From: Agapetus fuscipes
Lineage: Eukaryota > Arthropoda > Insecta > Trichoptera > Glossosomatidae
Reading direction: 5' to 3'
DNA: 64,000 bases
Assembly (NCBI GenBank): GCA_951799405.1
Contig: OX637363.1
Coordinates: 7,192,001-7,256,000 of the forward strand
Shown here: positions 42,666 to 53,071 of the stretch, one piece after another
Position numbering within the stretch: the first letter of the stretch is position 1
How the letters are laid out: the number at the start of each line of letters is the position of its first letter
Notes under the pieces: generated by a model
What the model was told of the DNA's origin: nothing
The model's input: only the letters and a program-made list of their open reading frames with translations
Databases searched by the model: none
Made by a program: the position numbers and the translations under genes

Positions 42666-43721
42666 ATTACTATTGTTATTATGCCTGTGTCTAGTCTCTT
42701 GTGTGTAGTCTCTTTGGCATGCCTTACAGATTTAATGCTCATACATTTATTTTATTTTGATTGATGTCTCATATATATATTTATTTTATTTTTAGTAAGT
42801 GTGCACGGTAAACATTTCACATTGGACCTTATTAGAATGTGCCTTAATTGTGCTAGGATTCTAGTTACTCCTAGAATATGTATTTAGCAATAACTAAGTA
42901 CAACATGTATGTAAGAACAAAAATCTATTATTTTTTTAAGATTTCAGCCATGAGGCAGTACGCTGCCTTAGTTATTGTTTGCCGTATAGACCATTCAGCT
43001 AATTTTACATGAGCAATGCTTGCACGTGTACTGGACCAATGTGTCTTATGAAAACAGGAAATTGATTTAAAAAAAATATTTAAAACAACTCTCACATTAT
43101 TGAGTTTTACGTTTTTTCTTATCTCAGATTGTGTAGAATTTGATTCTTAATACAAATGCATTAAAAAGTCTTATTTGACAGCATTGGTCTATACGGCAAA
43201 CAAGAACTGGGGGAGCGAGTAGATCACGTTGTATTCTGGACAGCAGTGTGATTTTTGCCGTAATTTTCTATAAATTTCAAGTAGTTCTAATTTTGTTATA
43301 TGAACAGCTTCTAAATTATAAATTTATATGTAAAGAACCAAAGGTGGCATTGTACTATTTTTATTATTTTAAAATTAAATTAATGTATGGAGACACATAA
43401 TGTGATATTTTGTGTTTTCGTGTTTTTATCTCATTTAAAAAAAAACTTAGTTTGCCGCCTTTGTTTCTATGCTACTCATGTTTTCTTTGGAATAAGATTT
43501 TGTCAGTTTATTTTTGTAAACTCAACATTGTCTACTTCCTATATAAATTTGTGAATTGTCTCTTCCTTTAAATTACAATTGCCCCTTTATTCCCTTTGGC
43601 TATTTTTCCTTTTTATTTTGATTGTCCTCTTCTTAAAATTTCAAATTGCCTCCAGACAAATTCCATTGGCATCCAAATTGTAATGTCATATGGCGGGTTG
43701 CTACGAAACTAATATTTAGTT
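42666..43721. other. Intergenic with one MITE (42976-43205)
   Basis: 42976-43205 is bounded by TTGTTTGCCGTATAGACCA in opposite orientations (18-19 bp TIR). The rest has no gene. Confidence 0.5.
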
Positions 43722-43954
43722 GCTGGAGTGATGCTTTCCGGGATCTGTTGCCGTGGTCTGTGGGAGCTGGAGCTGCCGTACTTTTCGCCCATTTCTATGA
43801 TGGGCTTCTTCAGCGTGAAGTATGATAATGATGATGATCTTGATGAGAACTGAACAAGCCCATCGTAGAAATGGGCGAAACGTCCGGAAGCTCCAGCTCC
43901 CACAGACCACGGCAACAGATCCCGGAAAGCATCACTCCAGCATCATCAGCCGGC
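43722..43954. repeat. Foldback with long GC-rich arms
   Basis: GGGATCTGTTGCCGTGGTCT ... GGAGCTGGAGCT pairs with its complement at about 43885-43940. The inner arms contain CGCCCATTTCTA(T/C)GATGGGC. The loop holds ATGATAATGATGATGAT. Confidence 0.75.
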
Positions 43955-45180
43955 AGTGTAAGCCTAAAACTCTTATTTAATATTTAGTTGCCGGTTGCCA
44001 AGGACCTAAGTCATATTGACCTGTGACATATTATGCCCTTATTTAGAACCTCATTCCTGCCCTATATACACCTTACTTATTTCAGATGTGAAATCATTAC
44101 TTCAATGTTAAATTGTCTATTCTCATAAATTTGAAATTGATTTTAGTTACATAAATTTGCATGGAAATCTTCATGACTACAAGTAGTAATAAGGAAATCC
44201 TTTTGCTTTTATAAACAAAATTTACTTAGGCCTAAGTGTTACTACATTAGCTTATAGACTTTATTCCAAATGAAAAGAAATAACTTATGATACTCGAGCA
44301 GGCAGATTTTTTTAGTGTAAAGTCACATAAGCTAACGTAGAAATAAAATATCCTTAGATTATGATAGGTTTGGCTAATTTTTATTAATGTCGACTACCAA
44401 TATTTGATGCCCTTACTAGGTGATAAGTCATTTTAGTATAAATCTGCGTCCGACATAGACTCGTATGTGCCTTATCTTAAACAAGCCTTAAATTTTATCT
44501 AGCTATAAATTTGATAAAGGAAACAAGAAAGTAAAAATGAAAACCTTGATTCATATGCATATCCTTTGAGTCGTATATTTTTTAAATTAAATAAATGGTT
44601 GATTCAAAATAGCAAATAAGTACCAGAGTGGTTAAACTAGAGAAAACATATTTGAAATGGCTAGAAATATTTATCAGATGTTTGTACAAAAATCAACTGA
44701 GTAACTTTTTTTTATACAATCCACACAATGCACTGATTGGTGTGAGGCCGGCCCCCTTACCCGTAAAAATAAATAAGTCGTGAATCGCCACATGCGACCC
44801 CTTCGGGGATAACGCAGGCAAGAAGTTACACTATATGTGTAGCTTAGTTGCCCTCATTTTTGTAAAAACTGTCGCTCACCGTGTGTGGTATTTGATGAAA
44901 ACTCATTCAAAGAAGTACGCAAGGATAGGATAAAACAAAATTAAGCTCAGAGTTTTTGGCCACCCCTAGTTTACTGACAGGTGTTCAAGTTACAATTTAG
45001 TCTATGGAAATCTGAAGAAAAGGAATTGAAGCACTCGATAAGAAAAAAGGTTTTATGCTTTTACTTGTATTAACTTTAATAATTATTGTAACTTTTTATA
45101 GTTAGTAATAAAGGTGAAAAACAAATAATAATTATTTGATTATTCAACACACCTTTCCATTATTCTATTATCTTTTGCAG
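43955..45180. other. Intergenic; SINE G (+) at 44733-44850
   Basis: The SINE keeps only its 3' half (GGTGTGAGGCCGGCCCCCTT to TATGTGTAGCTTAGTTGC). No gene seen. Confidence 0.45.
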
Positions 45181-45248
45181 GACTAGAAAGTGAAGTTCCT
45201 CAAAACATTGATGTAGTCCTGTCAATAAAAGTTAGCAGAGTACATTGA
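45181..45248 (+). CDS. Possible terminal exon, unidentified
   Basis: A strong acceptor (TTATCTTTTGCAG) is followed in one frame by LESEVPQNIDVVLSIKVSRV and a TGA at 45246. The composition looks coding but it is only 22 codons, with no partner exon found. Confidence 0.22.
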
Positions 45249-45916
45249 CTTGGTCACACTCAAGATAGTAAAGTTGTAGTGACGGGCCCAGATAGGTGCA
45301 GGCCAGTGGAGCAAGATTGCAAGAGGGTGGCAGACTGTCGTCCAATAGGCGGATGGGTCTGGACTCTGGAGGAGGAAGGCATGAAGAATTCTGTGGTAAA
45401 ACCTGCTAAACATGGATAATTAAAAGTTACCGAAAGTAAGTAAGAATTCATGTAAATGAAAAAAACATGTGCAATGAAGTATAAATGGATGCTATCTATA
45501 ATTTTTTCTCATGCCTTCTCTATGGTATATGTAACTAGTTCACACAGGTAATGAGGATAACTAGAGGCAAGTGATAATAAAATATAAGTTGGAGTTCTCA
45601 GAAAAATGGCTTGGTGACGTCGCAATTTCTTAGTTCATTTACGATTTTCAAATAATATCTACTTACCGCTTTTATCTTTTTCATGTTGGTGCCCATGATG
45701 TAAAGTAAACAATGAAAAAATGACATTTCAAGGTTAGTACCCTTTATGAACAGGCATGAGAACCTAAAATGCTCTGGGTACAGATTCATTTTTACGCAGC
45801 AAATTAAAAACTTAATTTATATTTTGTTGTATCAAAATACTTATTACATCAGATCTTCATTCATCGCATCGTACATTCTCGAACACACTAAATGTTCATA
45901 AACTTCTCATCCAATG
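45249..45916. other. Unassigned intergenic DNA
   Basis: No repeat or gene recognised. Several 63-residue minus frames are featureless. Confidence 0.4.
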
Positions 45917-46240
45917 TAGGGATGCATAAATGGAATAAAATATCGATATTAATCCAATCGATTTTTCAAACAGTAGTTGGATATTGATATGTTCATGATT
46001 ATGTGATTGACGTTTATTATGTGCTATACTCAGAGTGAACTGATAAATATAAAACTTTCCTCTTCATGCAGTATAATTACAACTGAACTCTGGCAACTTC
46101 TAAAAAATGCAGGCATTGAAGTCAATAATTCATACTAGATATCGGCGTACGCGTTCCAAATCCAAATAAAATTCAAGCTGTGTATTCTACTCCAAACAAA
46201 AATTCAAGTGTGAACAGTGAATTGTAGCGGGATTCTCGAC

Positions 46241-46490
46241 ATGTATTCCAACGAGAGGCAGTCTGCCCTCGCATTGATTTTTGGATGTAAAATGTGGTTT
46301 GTGTTTTCGTTCTGTGCACTGTTTACTGGGACTTGTTACGTGATTGCTGGCGCTGGACACATATCTGACACCACCGGCTGCTCCGCCCGTCAGTTCCAGT
46401 GCGCCAACGGGCGCTGCATTCCCTGCACCTGGGTGTGTGACAAGGACGACGACTGCGACGACCACTCTGATGAGAGCCCCAAGGAGTGCC
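46241..46490 (+). CDS. Signal peptide plus LDL-receptor class A domain, orphan
   Basis: ATG 46241 (or 46292) opens a frame with a hydrophobic leader ([20 protein letters not shown]) followed by one LDLa module, [15 protein letters not shown] then [13 protein letters not shown] and a closing Cys. The calcium-binding acidic residues and the SDE are present. There are seven cysteines where six are usual: the residue after CIP, usually Ser or Ala, is Cys. Such modules are extracellular ligand-binding units of LDLR-family receptors. No further receptor exon occurs downstream, and coding sense is lost at 46491 where LINE B appears to start. It is either a captured or a stranded first exon. Confidence 0.6.
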
Positions 46491-49400
46491 AAGTTACAGG
46501 AGGCTGGGTGTTGCACGGCAAGAGGGCCCAGCGTAGAGACGCGGGCATGGGCGAGGACAGCCTGCCAGGAGCTACTCCGGCAAGGAGCTTGCCGACTCCC
46601 CCCCGATATTTGCCCGATTTATTTTATATTTATAATTTAATATTTTTTTTTAATACCTTAACGATTATGATAATGATTTGATTGTTTTAAATATTTGACT
46701 TTTTTATTTTGACATTTTTATGTACTTAAACTTTATATAATAATTGTTATTATTTAATATAATTAATTTATTTTTGTAATTAATAAACCCCATGTTCGCC
46801 AATATAAACGCAGTTCCACTCTGCAGAAAAACCGCCATAAACTTGCTCAGAGAGAATGAATGGGTGTTTGGAACTTGGAATGTCAGAAGAATGAATGAGT
46901 GTAAGGAGAAGGAAATCGTGAATGTGATGAATGAAAAAAGAATACAAGTGATGGGTGTGACAGAGACAAAAATGAAAGGGAATGGTGAAAAAGTATTAAT
47001 GAATGGTGAACTGTATATCTGGTCAGGTGTGGAAGATGGGAATGAAAGACAGGGTGTGGGTGTGGTTATAAGTGAGAATGTAAAAGGATGCATAACGGGC
47101 TACCAAAGAATCTCTCCAAGAGTTTTGACTGTTAAACTCAAAACAAACAGGATGAAAATTTTCTTGGTGGCCTGTTATGCACCTGTAGATTCAGAGTGTA
47201 TGGACGTGAAAATGAGATTCTGGAATGAGTTGAATGCAGTTGTGCGCGAAAGCAAGAAGAATGAATACATTATAATTTTGGGAGATATGAATGGATGGGT
47301 AGGTACGCAAAGAGATGAGTGTGTGAAAATTGTTGGTCCTAGTGGACGAGGTGTAGTCAATGATAATAGGCGACACCTGATAGCTTTGTGTGCAGAGCAC
47401 AGCATTTTTGCATCAAACACATGGTTTCAACATAAGGATGTGCATCTGTACACAAGGCAGATTGTGGGAAGTCGCACAATCATTGACTACATCTGTGTGG
47501 ATGAAAGACTGAGAGGAGCCGTAAGAGATAGCCGTGTCTATCGTGGGCCTGAAATAGGCAGTGACCACTATCTCTTATGCGCTAAAATAATGATTGGAGA
47601 AGTAAGAAAGAAGAAACGTAAGAAGAAAGTAAGAAAGCCAAGAATAAAAGTAGAAAGTCTGAGTGATGAAAATGTGAAAGTGAAGTATAAATCAGAAATA
47701 CAAAAAAAGTTAAGTGTGAATGAACTTGAAAAGAATGTGAATGAAAAAGATATTGAAAGCATGTGGAAGTTTATGAAAGAAGGAATGATTGAATGTGCTC
47801 GAAAAGTATGTGGAGAAACGAAAGGTGGAAGATTGAAAGGGGATGCCTGGTGGAATGCTAAAGTAAAAGAGGCTGTGAAAGTGAAGAAGGAATGTTACAA
47901 AAAGTGGCTGAACGACAGGAATGATAGAATGCTAGAAGATGAATATAAGATAGCCAAGCAAATGGCGAAGAATGTAGTTTATGAAAGCAAAGCGAATGAA
48001 CAGAGAAAGATTGATGAAAAAATGAACAGGAGTTTCACCGACAGTAGGAAGGAATTCTGGAGATGGGTCGGTGCCAATAGGAATAAAGATTCTGCATTGA
48101 CCACCCCAGGAATCAAAAGTGCTGTTGGTGAGATGGTATGGGAGAAGGATGAAGTATGTAAGAGATGGAAAGAATATTTTGAAGGGATTTTTGGTCGGGG
48201 CGAAAGAATTTTGTTTAGAAAAATGACAGAAGAGAATGAATTTAGGATTTTGAAAGAAGAAATAAAAGTATCTATTGAATGTTTGAAGAATGGAAAGTCT
48301 GCTGGGTTTGATGGAATAAATGGTGAAATGTTGAAAGCAGGAGGTGAATGCGTGATAGATTGGATGTACGAATTATGTAAGCTTTGTGTGAATGCAGGAG
48401 TAGTACCGATGGATTGGAGGAAGGCAGTCATTGTTCCCATTTACAAAGGTAAAGGGGACAAAAAAGACTGTCAGAACTTCAGACCAATCAGTCTACTCAG
48501 TATACCAGGAAAAGTCTTCTGTAAGGTGATTATAAAAAATGTGATTCTGACTACTAGTGAAAGGATTTCCGATATACAGTCCGGCTTTATGGCCGGTAGA
48601 GGCTGTGTTGATCAGATTTTTACTCTACGACAACTTGTTGAAAAACAATTGTCGGTGAGGCGGAAGCTGTTCACGGCCTTTGTAGATCTGGAAAAGGCTT
48701 TTGACTCAGTAGACAGAGGTATGTTATGGGATGTTTTGAAAGCATACGGAGTGAATGGGGCTCTCCTAGGTGCGGTGCATGCAAACTATGAAAATAGTAC
48801 AGCATGTGTTCGTATTGATGATGAGTATAGTGAATGGTTTGAAGTTTTTAAGGGTGTAAGGCAAGGATGTGTGATGAGCCCATGGCTATTTAACATAGTC
48901 ATGGACAAGTGTGTTCGAGATGCTAGACTTGATGATTGTGGATTAATGATAGGAGAGAGCAAAGTGAGTGTTCTACTGTATGCGGATGATGCTGTTCTTG
49001 TATCGGACTCAGCAGTAGAATTGCAAACGATGCTCTCTAGATTGAACGAAGCTCTGCTAGGTAATTATTTGAAATTGAATGCAAGTAAGACGAAAGTTTT
49101 GATTTTTGAAAGAAATGAAGAAAATACGAACTACGAATTTAGAATAAACGGAATGAATGTTGATGTGGTAAATGAGTTTGTATACTTGGGAAGTAAGTTT
49201 GAGAAAGATGGAAGAATGACAGGTGAACTTGAAAGAAGAGTAATGAAGGGCAGGTGTGTACTGGGTGCCACAGCTTGTATCGCCAAAAATCAAAACATTT
49301 CTAAAAATGCTCGATTGGCGGTACGCAGTGGCATACTTTTACCCACCTTGATGTATGGAAGCGAGGCCTGGACGGTGAATGAAAGTGAAATTAGTAAAGT

Positions 49401-50147
49401 CCATACTGTTGAAATGGACTTTCTAAGAAGTATGATTGGGAAAAAACGGAGTGACAGGGTGAGGAATGATTTTGTAAGAAAAGAATGTGGTGCAAAAGAA
49501 AGTGTGAAAGTGAAGATTAAAAGAAGTTTGTTAAGATGGTTTGGGCATATGGAGAGAATGAATGAGGAAAGACTGACGAAGAAAGTATATGTTGGTAGAA
49601 TAGATGGATGTCGTGGTAGAGGAAGACCGAGAAAGGTATGGATGGACCAAATATCCGAAATTGCGAATGAATGGAATATCCAGAGTCATAATAAAAGAAG
49701 AGCTTGTATGAAGAAGGTTATGACTCTGGAGGAAATGAAAGAAGTATGCAAGGATAGAAAGAAATGGCGGTTGATCTGTGATGTTGGCGGCTAGGGTTTG
49801 TTAAAGTGAATTTGGTTTTATGATTTAGTTTTTTATGTCTATGTATATATTGTTATTTTTATTCTTTGATTTTTAAAAATGTAATTTGTCATGTATGTTC
49901 CTTGACTTATAGGTTGTTATGCGGCTGACCACCCATAATATAAAAATTGGTTCACTTTGCCAATGTCACCCCTGTTTCAGGGAAGGACGGCAAGAGTTGC
50001 AAGGCTTATGTTCATTTGAGATTGGGTTTTTATATTGTAGGTCCACATGCGGCATGTGTTAGCGCGAAATTATACATATCTGCTTGTGGGAATGCATTTA
50101 GTATAAATCTTAAATGATATATATCTTTGCAGCTTAGATTAGATTAG
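46491..50147 (+). mobile_element. LINE copy B, RTE clade, apparently complete
   Basis: The 5' start is approximate (GGAGGCTGGGTGTTGCACGG near 46498); the 3' end is the TTAGATTAGATTAGATTAG tail. It contains one long ORF and a 3' UTR whose last 250 bases are the LINE-tail repeat dispersed over the window. It is inserted just after, or into, the LDLa reading frame. Confidence 0.85.
46792..49794 (+). CDS. RTE-type endonuclease-reverse transcriptase, 1000 aa, intact
   Basis: ATG 46792. Residues about 20-265 form an apurinic-like endonuclease (FGTWNVRRMN, VTETKMKG, GDMNGWVG, IIDYICVDE, GSDHYLL at about 256). Residues about 460-780 form the reverse transcriptase, with FVDLEKAFDSVD, GVRQGCVMSPWLFN and YADDAVL (Tyr at about 730). 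The C-terminal region carries RWFGHMERM, GRPRKVWMDQI and DRKKWR. The enzyme would nick target DNA and prime reverse transcription from its own RNA's 3' end. No stop or frameshift is visible, and it is nearly identical to copy A, so it may be active. Large antisense frames in this stretch are shadows. Confidence 0.93.
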   Translation: MFANINAVPLCRKTAINLLRENEWVFGTWNVRRMNECKEKEIVNVMNEKRIQVMGVTETKMKGNGEKVLMNGELYIWSGVEDGNERQGVGVVISENVKGCITGYQRISPRVLTVKLKTNRMKIFLVACYAPVDSECMDVKMRFWNELNAVVRESKKNEYIIILGDMNGWVGTQRDECVKIVGPSGRGVVNDNRRHLIALCAEHSIFASNTWFQHKDVHLYTRQIVGSRTIIDYICVDERLRGAVRDSRVYRGPEIGSDHYLLCAKIMIGEVRKKKRKKKVRKPRIKVESLSDENVKVKYKSEIQKKLSVNELEKNVNEKDIESMWKFMKEGMIECARKVCGETKGGRLKGDAWWNAKVKEAVKVKKECYKKWLNDRNDRMLEDEYKIAKQMAKNVVYESKANEQRKIDEKMNRSFTDSRKEFWRWVGANRNKDSALTTPGIKSAVGEMVWEKDEVCKRWKEYFEGIFGRGERILFRKMTEENEFRILKEEIKVSIECLKNGKSAGFDGINGEMLKAGGECVIDWMYELCKLCVNAGVVPMDWRKAVIVPIYKGKGDKKDCQNFRPISLLSIPGKVFCKVIIKNVILTTSERISDIQSGFMAGRGCVDQIFTLRQLVEKQLSVRRKLFTAFVDLEKAFDSVDRGMLWDVLKAYGVNGALLGAVHANYENSTACVRIDDEYSEWFEVFKGVRQGCVMSPWLFNIVMDKCVRDARLDDCGLMIGESKVSVLLYADDAVLVSDSAVELQTMLSRLNEALLGNYLKLNASKTKVLIFERNEENTNYEFRINGMNVDVVNEFVYLGSKFEKDGRMTGELERRVMKGRCVLGATACIAKNQNISKNARLAVRSGILLPTLMYGSEAWTVNESEISKVHTVEMDFLRSMIGKKRSDRVRNDFVRKECGAKESVKVKIKRSLLRWFGHMERMNEERLTKKVYVGRIDGCRGRGRPRKVWMDQISEIANEWNIQSHNKRRACMKKVMTLEEMKEVCKDRKKWRLICDVGG

Positions 50148-50557
50148 ATTAGCAAAAAACATCGGTCGCTGGCGGGAAACATCTCCAAAAATCAGTCGTT
50201 GGGAGGGGGTGGGGGGAGGTCACTGGTGGAGGACTTTTTCAAAATAATTCATCCCAAAAACACCGTCGACGAGTGACAACACGTGAGGGAGGTAGGCACG
50301 CGATTTGAAAGGTAAAAAAAACCGCCTGTGGAGAGAGAGCTAGAAATATTAAAAAAAAAAAAAATGTTTTAGATACGATTTTGATCCTCAAAAAAATTGC
50401 GATTTTCATTTTGTATGGTTTGTGTATAAACAATGTAAAAATGCATACTGATTGAATTGTTTTTAACTCCAAAGAACTTTTTTTTTTAATAAAAAACTTT
50501 TATTTCCACAATTATATTAATTTTATTGTAATTAACACTTGATGTTTTCGATCATAT
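50148..50557. other. Spacer between LINE B and gypsy; half foldback
   Basis: 50148-50345 is non-repetitive with a G-rich patch (GGAGGGGGTGGGGGG). About 50400-50557, continued after gypsy at 57761, carries TGTATGGTTTGTGTATAAAC and TGATGTTTTCGATCATAT, words of the 4.5-kb foldback family. Confidence 0.45.
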
Positions 50558-51029
50558 TGTTATGTAAATATAAATATTGAAATAAGTATGGGTAGTTATA
50601 GTTATAAGAATCCTCAAAAGTATTGGTAGGTAAGATCGATAATTATGTATAAGTGTAGAATTCTCTAGGCTAAGTAGGTATTTGTTATAATTATAGGAAT
50701 ACTGTATTGCATTGGTAGGTAGGATTTTGGTTGTGTCTAGGTAGTACGTGAAACATCGAGAAGTAATAATTACTCTGGAACCGTCTAGCAACTTTGGTTC
50801 TAGATCATACTGCTCTACAGAGTATAAAGGTGCGAATGGCCTGCAGAGCGGGCCAGTATCATAGAGACTTACAAACACATCGAAGTCATCTGATCAGTGA
50901 ACCAAAACCAAGTGGAATAATCGAGAAAGTAGTGTGAAAATAAATTTTGTAACTGTGTAAAATAAATAACTATTGAAGAAGACCTGTGTATTTTTAATTT
51001 GAAGACAATTGAACCCTAATTTCGTAACA
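50558..51029 (+). repeat. Gypsy 5' LTR
   Basis: 472 bp, direct repeat of 57289-57760. A TATA-like GTATAAAGGTG lies at about 50820, followed by GAGCGGGCCAGTATCATAGA, a likely start region; AATAAATAACT near 50963 can serve as the polyadenylation signal. Confidence 0.93.
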
Positions 51030-51703
51030 ATTGGCGTCAGGTGCGGAATTGTCAAGAAAAATTAAGATCTTCTGTTTAAAAATAAATAAAATAAATTAAA
51101 TAGTGTTAAAATGAACTTTATTCAAATTGAACTTTGTGTGAACTGACTTTTGTGAAAACAAGTGTTTAAATAAATTTTTGTTAAAAGAAAAGACGCAAAA
51201 GCAAGTTGCTTATAAATTCTGGAACATCATATGGAACATAATTCTGGACATAATTCTGGACATAACATAATGACTATTTTACCGCATTGAGAAAGTCATC
51301 AAATTGGACCATAGTTTTTTATTATTGTGTGTGATTAAAAAAATAAAATAAATAAATAAAAATCTTGAAAAATATTACAAAAGAACGTTCCAGATTCATC
51401 GAGAAAAAGTTTTTGAATAACTATCCTTTGTTTACAAGTGTGTGAATGTACATTAACTACCTACCTGTGTGTTTGAAAGACTTGAGACGAAATAAATAAT
51501 TATGTACTATCAGACATTATTATGTTAAAAAAATATTGGTGAATTAAAAATAAATATTAAAAGACAGTACCTACCAATCAGTGTAATCAGATAAATTATT
51601 ATTTTGCTAAAGTACGTATTCAAAACAGCTATATATATAAAACTCAAAACTTGTACTAAATAAATTTAAAAATATTTTTGTTTTGAAGTAAATTTTGAAA
51701 AAA
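51030..51703 (+). other. Gypsy leader with primer-binding site
   Basis: Directly after the LTR the DNA reads ATTGGCGTCAGGTGCGG; a TGG start at this place is the usual primer-binding site. The priming tRNA was not identified. The remainder is AT-rich with a short direct repeat of ATTCTGGACATA near 51243-51265. Confidence 0.6.
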
Positions 51704-51826
51704 ATGGCAACCAAAGTGAACATCAAGGACCTCAAAGTCACTGAGCTTAAAAATGAGCTTCTGGAGAGGGACCTGGAGACCTCAGGAGGGAAGGCGGCCT
51801 TACAGGCACGCCTCATGGAGGCCTAA
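51704..51826 (+). CDS. SAP-domain leader peptide of gag
   Basis: 40 codons from ATG 51704 in a good context (AAAAATGG). The peptide VTELKNELLERDLETSGGKA fits the SAP helix-turn-helix consensus, a DNA-binding module also found at the start of some gypsy gags. It ends at TAA 51824, which lies in the same frame as the gag ORF, whose first ATG is at 51860. The intervening 11 codons are also open. So either the stop is a recent nonsense change or is read through, or gag is made from the downstream ATG. Confidence 0.65.
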   Translation: MATKVNIKDLKVTELKNELLERDLETSGGKAALQARLMEA

Positions 51827-51859
51827 GAACAGTCAGGCGAAGACCCGGCATATTTTGTC

Positions 51860-53071
51860 ATGGCGTCTGGAGGGGACCGCGCCTTGGACGAGCTAAACCT
51901 CAGCATCACCGGAAACTTCACTTCCATGGAGGAGAAGATGGCTGACAACGCCAAGACCCTGAAGGAGGACCTGACCGGGCTGGAGGAGAAGATGGCTGAC
52001 AATTCCAAGACCCTGCAGGAGAACCTGACCGGGCTGAAGGAGGACCTGGCAACCATGGAAGAGAAAATGACCACCAACCTGACCGGGCTGGAGGAGAAGG
52101 TGACGGGGCTGGAGGAAAAGATGAACAGCAACATGACCAGCCTGAAGGAAGAGATGACTGAGGCACTGGAGAAGAAAGTGGCAGAAAGCTCGCGAGCAAT
52201 GTCGGAGATTGAGGCCCGTGTGGCAAGCCTGGAGGACCGTCTGCGTGCCGAGCTGGCTGACAAGTGCCAGACGGAGTCCACCAGAATCTCCCCCAAAGGC
52301 GGCCTTCACGACGAGACTGACCAGGGATGCTCAACTCCAACCAGGGTCACAAGAGGGGATGATGACCCTTCCCTAGCCAAGCACAACCTCCCAACCTTCG
52401 ACGGGAAGACGTCGTGGGAGGAATACTTGACCCTCTTTGAGACGGCTGCCATGATGGGAGCCTGGAGCCAGCAGAAGAAGGCTTCGGTTCTCAGCCTGTC
52501 GCTCCGAGGAGACGCTCTCAGGGTTCTGCAGGCCATACCCCTGGACAACCGTGGTGACTTTGGGCAGCTGAAGCAGCGCTTGGATATGCGCTATGGCCAC
52601 AAGTGCCTGGAGCAGCTGTACAAGTCACAGCTGAACACAAGGGTGCAGAAGCCCAACGAGAGCCTCCAGGAGTTTGAAATGGACATCGCCCGCCTGGTAC
52701 GAGACGCTTACCCGACAGCCTCCGACGACATCTGTGAGAGCTTGGCAGTGGACAAGTTCCTAAATGGATTGCGGGAATGGGAGACGCAACAAGCCGTAAA
52801 ACTGGCCCATCCCAAGGCTTTGAACGAGGCGCTCAGCCAAGCTCTCGAGTTTGAGGCTGTCAAACAGTCCATTAGGGGCCACGCCAGGGTTCGTGCAGTC
52901 GAGGCAGAGGAGGTCAAGCTACCAACAACCGAGGAGTTAATTGAAAAAGTGCTGGAACGTCTGAGACCTCGAAGACGAGACCCACGCTGCTGGAACTGCG
53001 GACAGCTGGGCCACCTTAGCACCAAGTGTCCAAAGCCTCAGAAACCCAGAAAACAGGCTGCGGAAAACTAG
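51860..53071 (+). CDS. Gypsy gag with coiled coil and CCHC knuckle
   Basis: 403 residues. Residues about 15-115 are a heptad array built of near-repeats (EEKMADN, KTLKEDLTGLEE) that should form a long coiled coil. About 185-340 is the retrotransposon gag core (WEEYLTLFETAAMMGAW, GDALRVLQAIP, FLNGLREWETQQAV). A single CCHC zinc knuckle, CWNCGQLGHLSTKC, lies near 378-391. Gag packages the RNA and forms the particle. It ends TAG at 53069; pol is open in the -1 frame from 53020, giving a 52-nt overlap. Confidence 0.92.
   Translation: MASGGDRALDELNLSITGNFTSMEEKMADNAKTLKEDLTGLEEKMADNSKTLQENLTGLKEDLATMEEKMTTNLTGLEEKVTGLEEKMNSNMTSLKEEMTEALEKKVAESSRAMSEIEARVASLEDRLRAELADKCQTESTRISPKGGLHDETDQGCSTPTRVTRGDDDPSLAKHNLPTFDGKTSWEEYLTLFETAAMMGAWSQQKKASVLSLSLRGDALRVLQAIPLDNRGDFGQLKQRLDMRYGHKCLEQLYKSQLNTRVQKPNESLQEFEMDIARLVRDAYPTASDDICESLAVDKFLNGLREWETQQAVKLAHPKALNEALSQALEFEAVKQSIRGHARVRAVEAEEVKLPTTEELIEKVLERLRPRRRDPRCWNCGQLGHLSTKCPKPQKPRKQAAEN

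Noticed and set aside
47979..48440. Antisense 153-residue ORF inside LINE B (and its twin at 3237-3698 in LINE A)
   Set aside because: Mirror frame of the reverse transcriptase coding sequence; present only because the sense frame is constrained. No domain of its own.
50128..50147. Telomeric TTAGG-type repeat
   Set aside because: The unit is ATTAG at the LINE 3' end, not TTAGG, and it recurs only behind LINE-tail sequence.
51823..52340. Antisense ORFs of 138-157 residues over gag
   Set aside because: Shadows of the repetitive coiled-coil coding sequence on the other strand.
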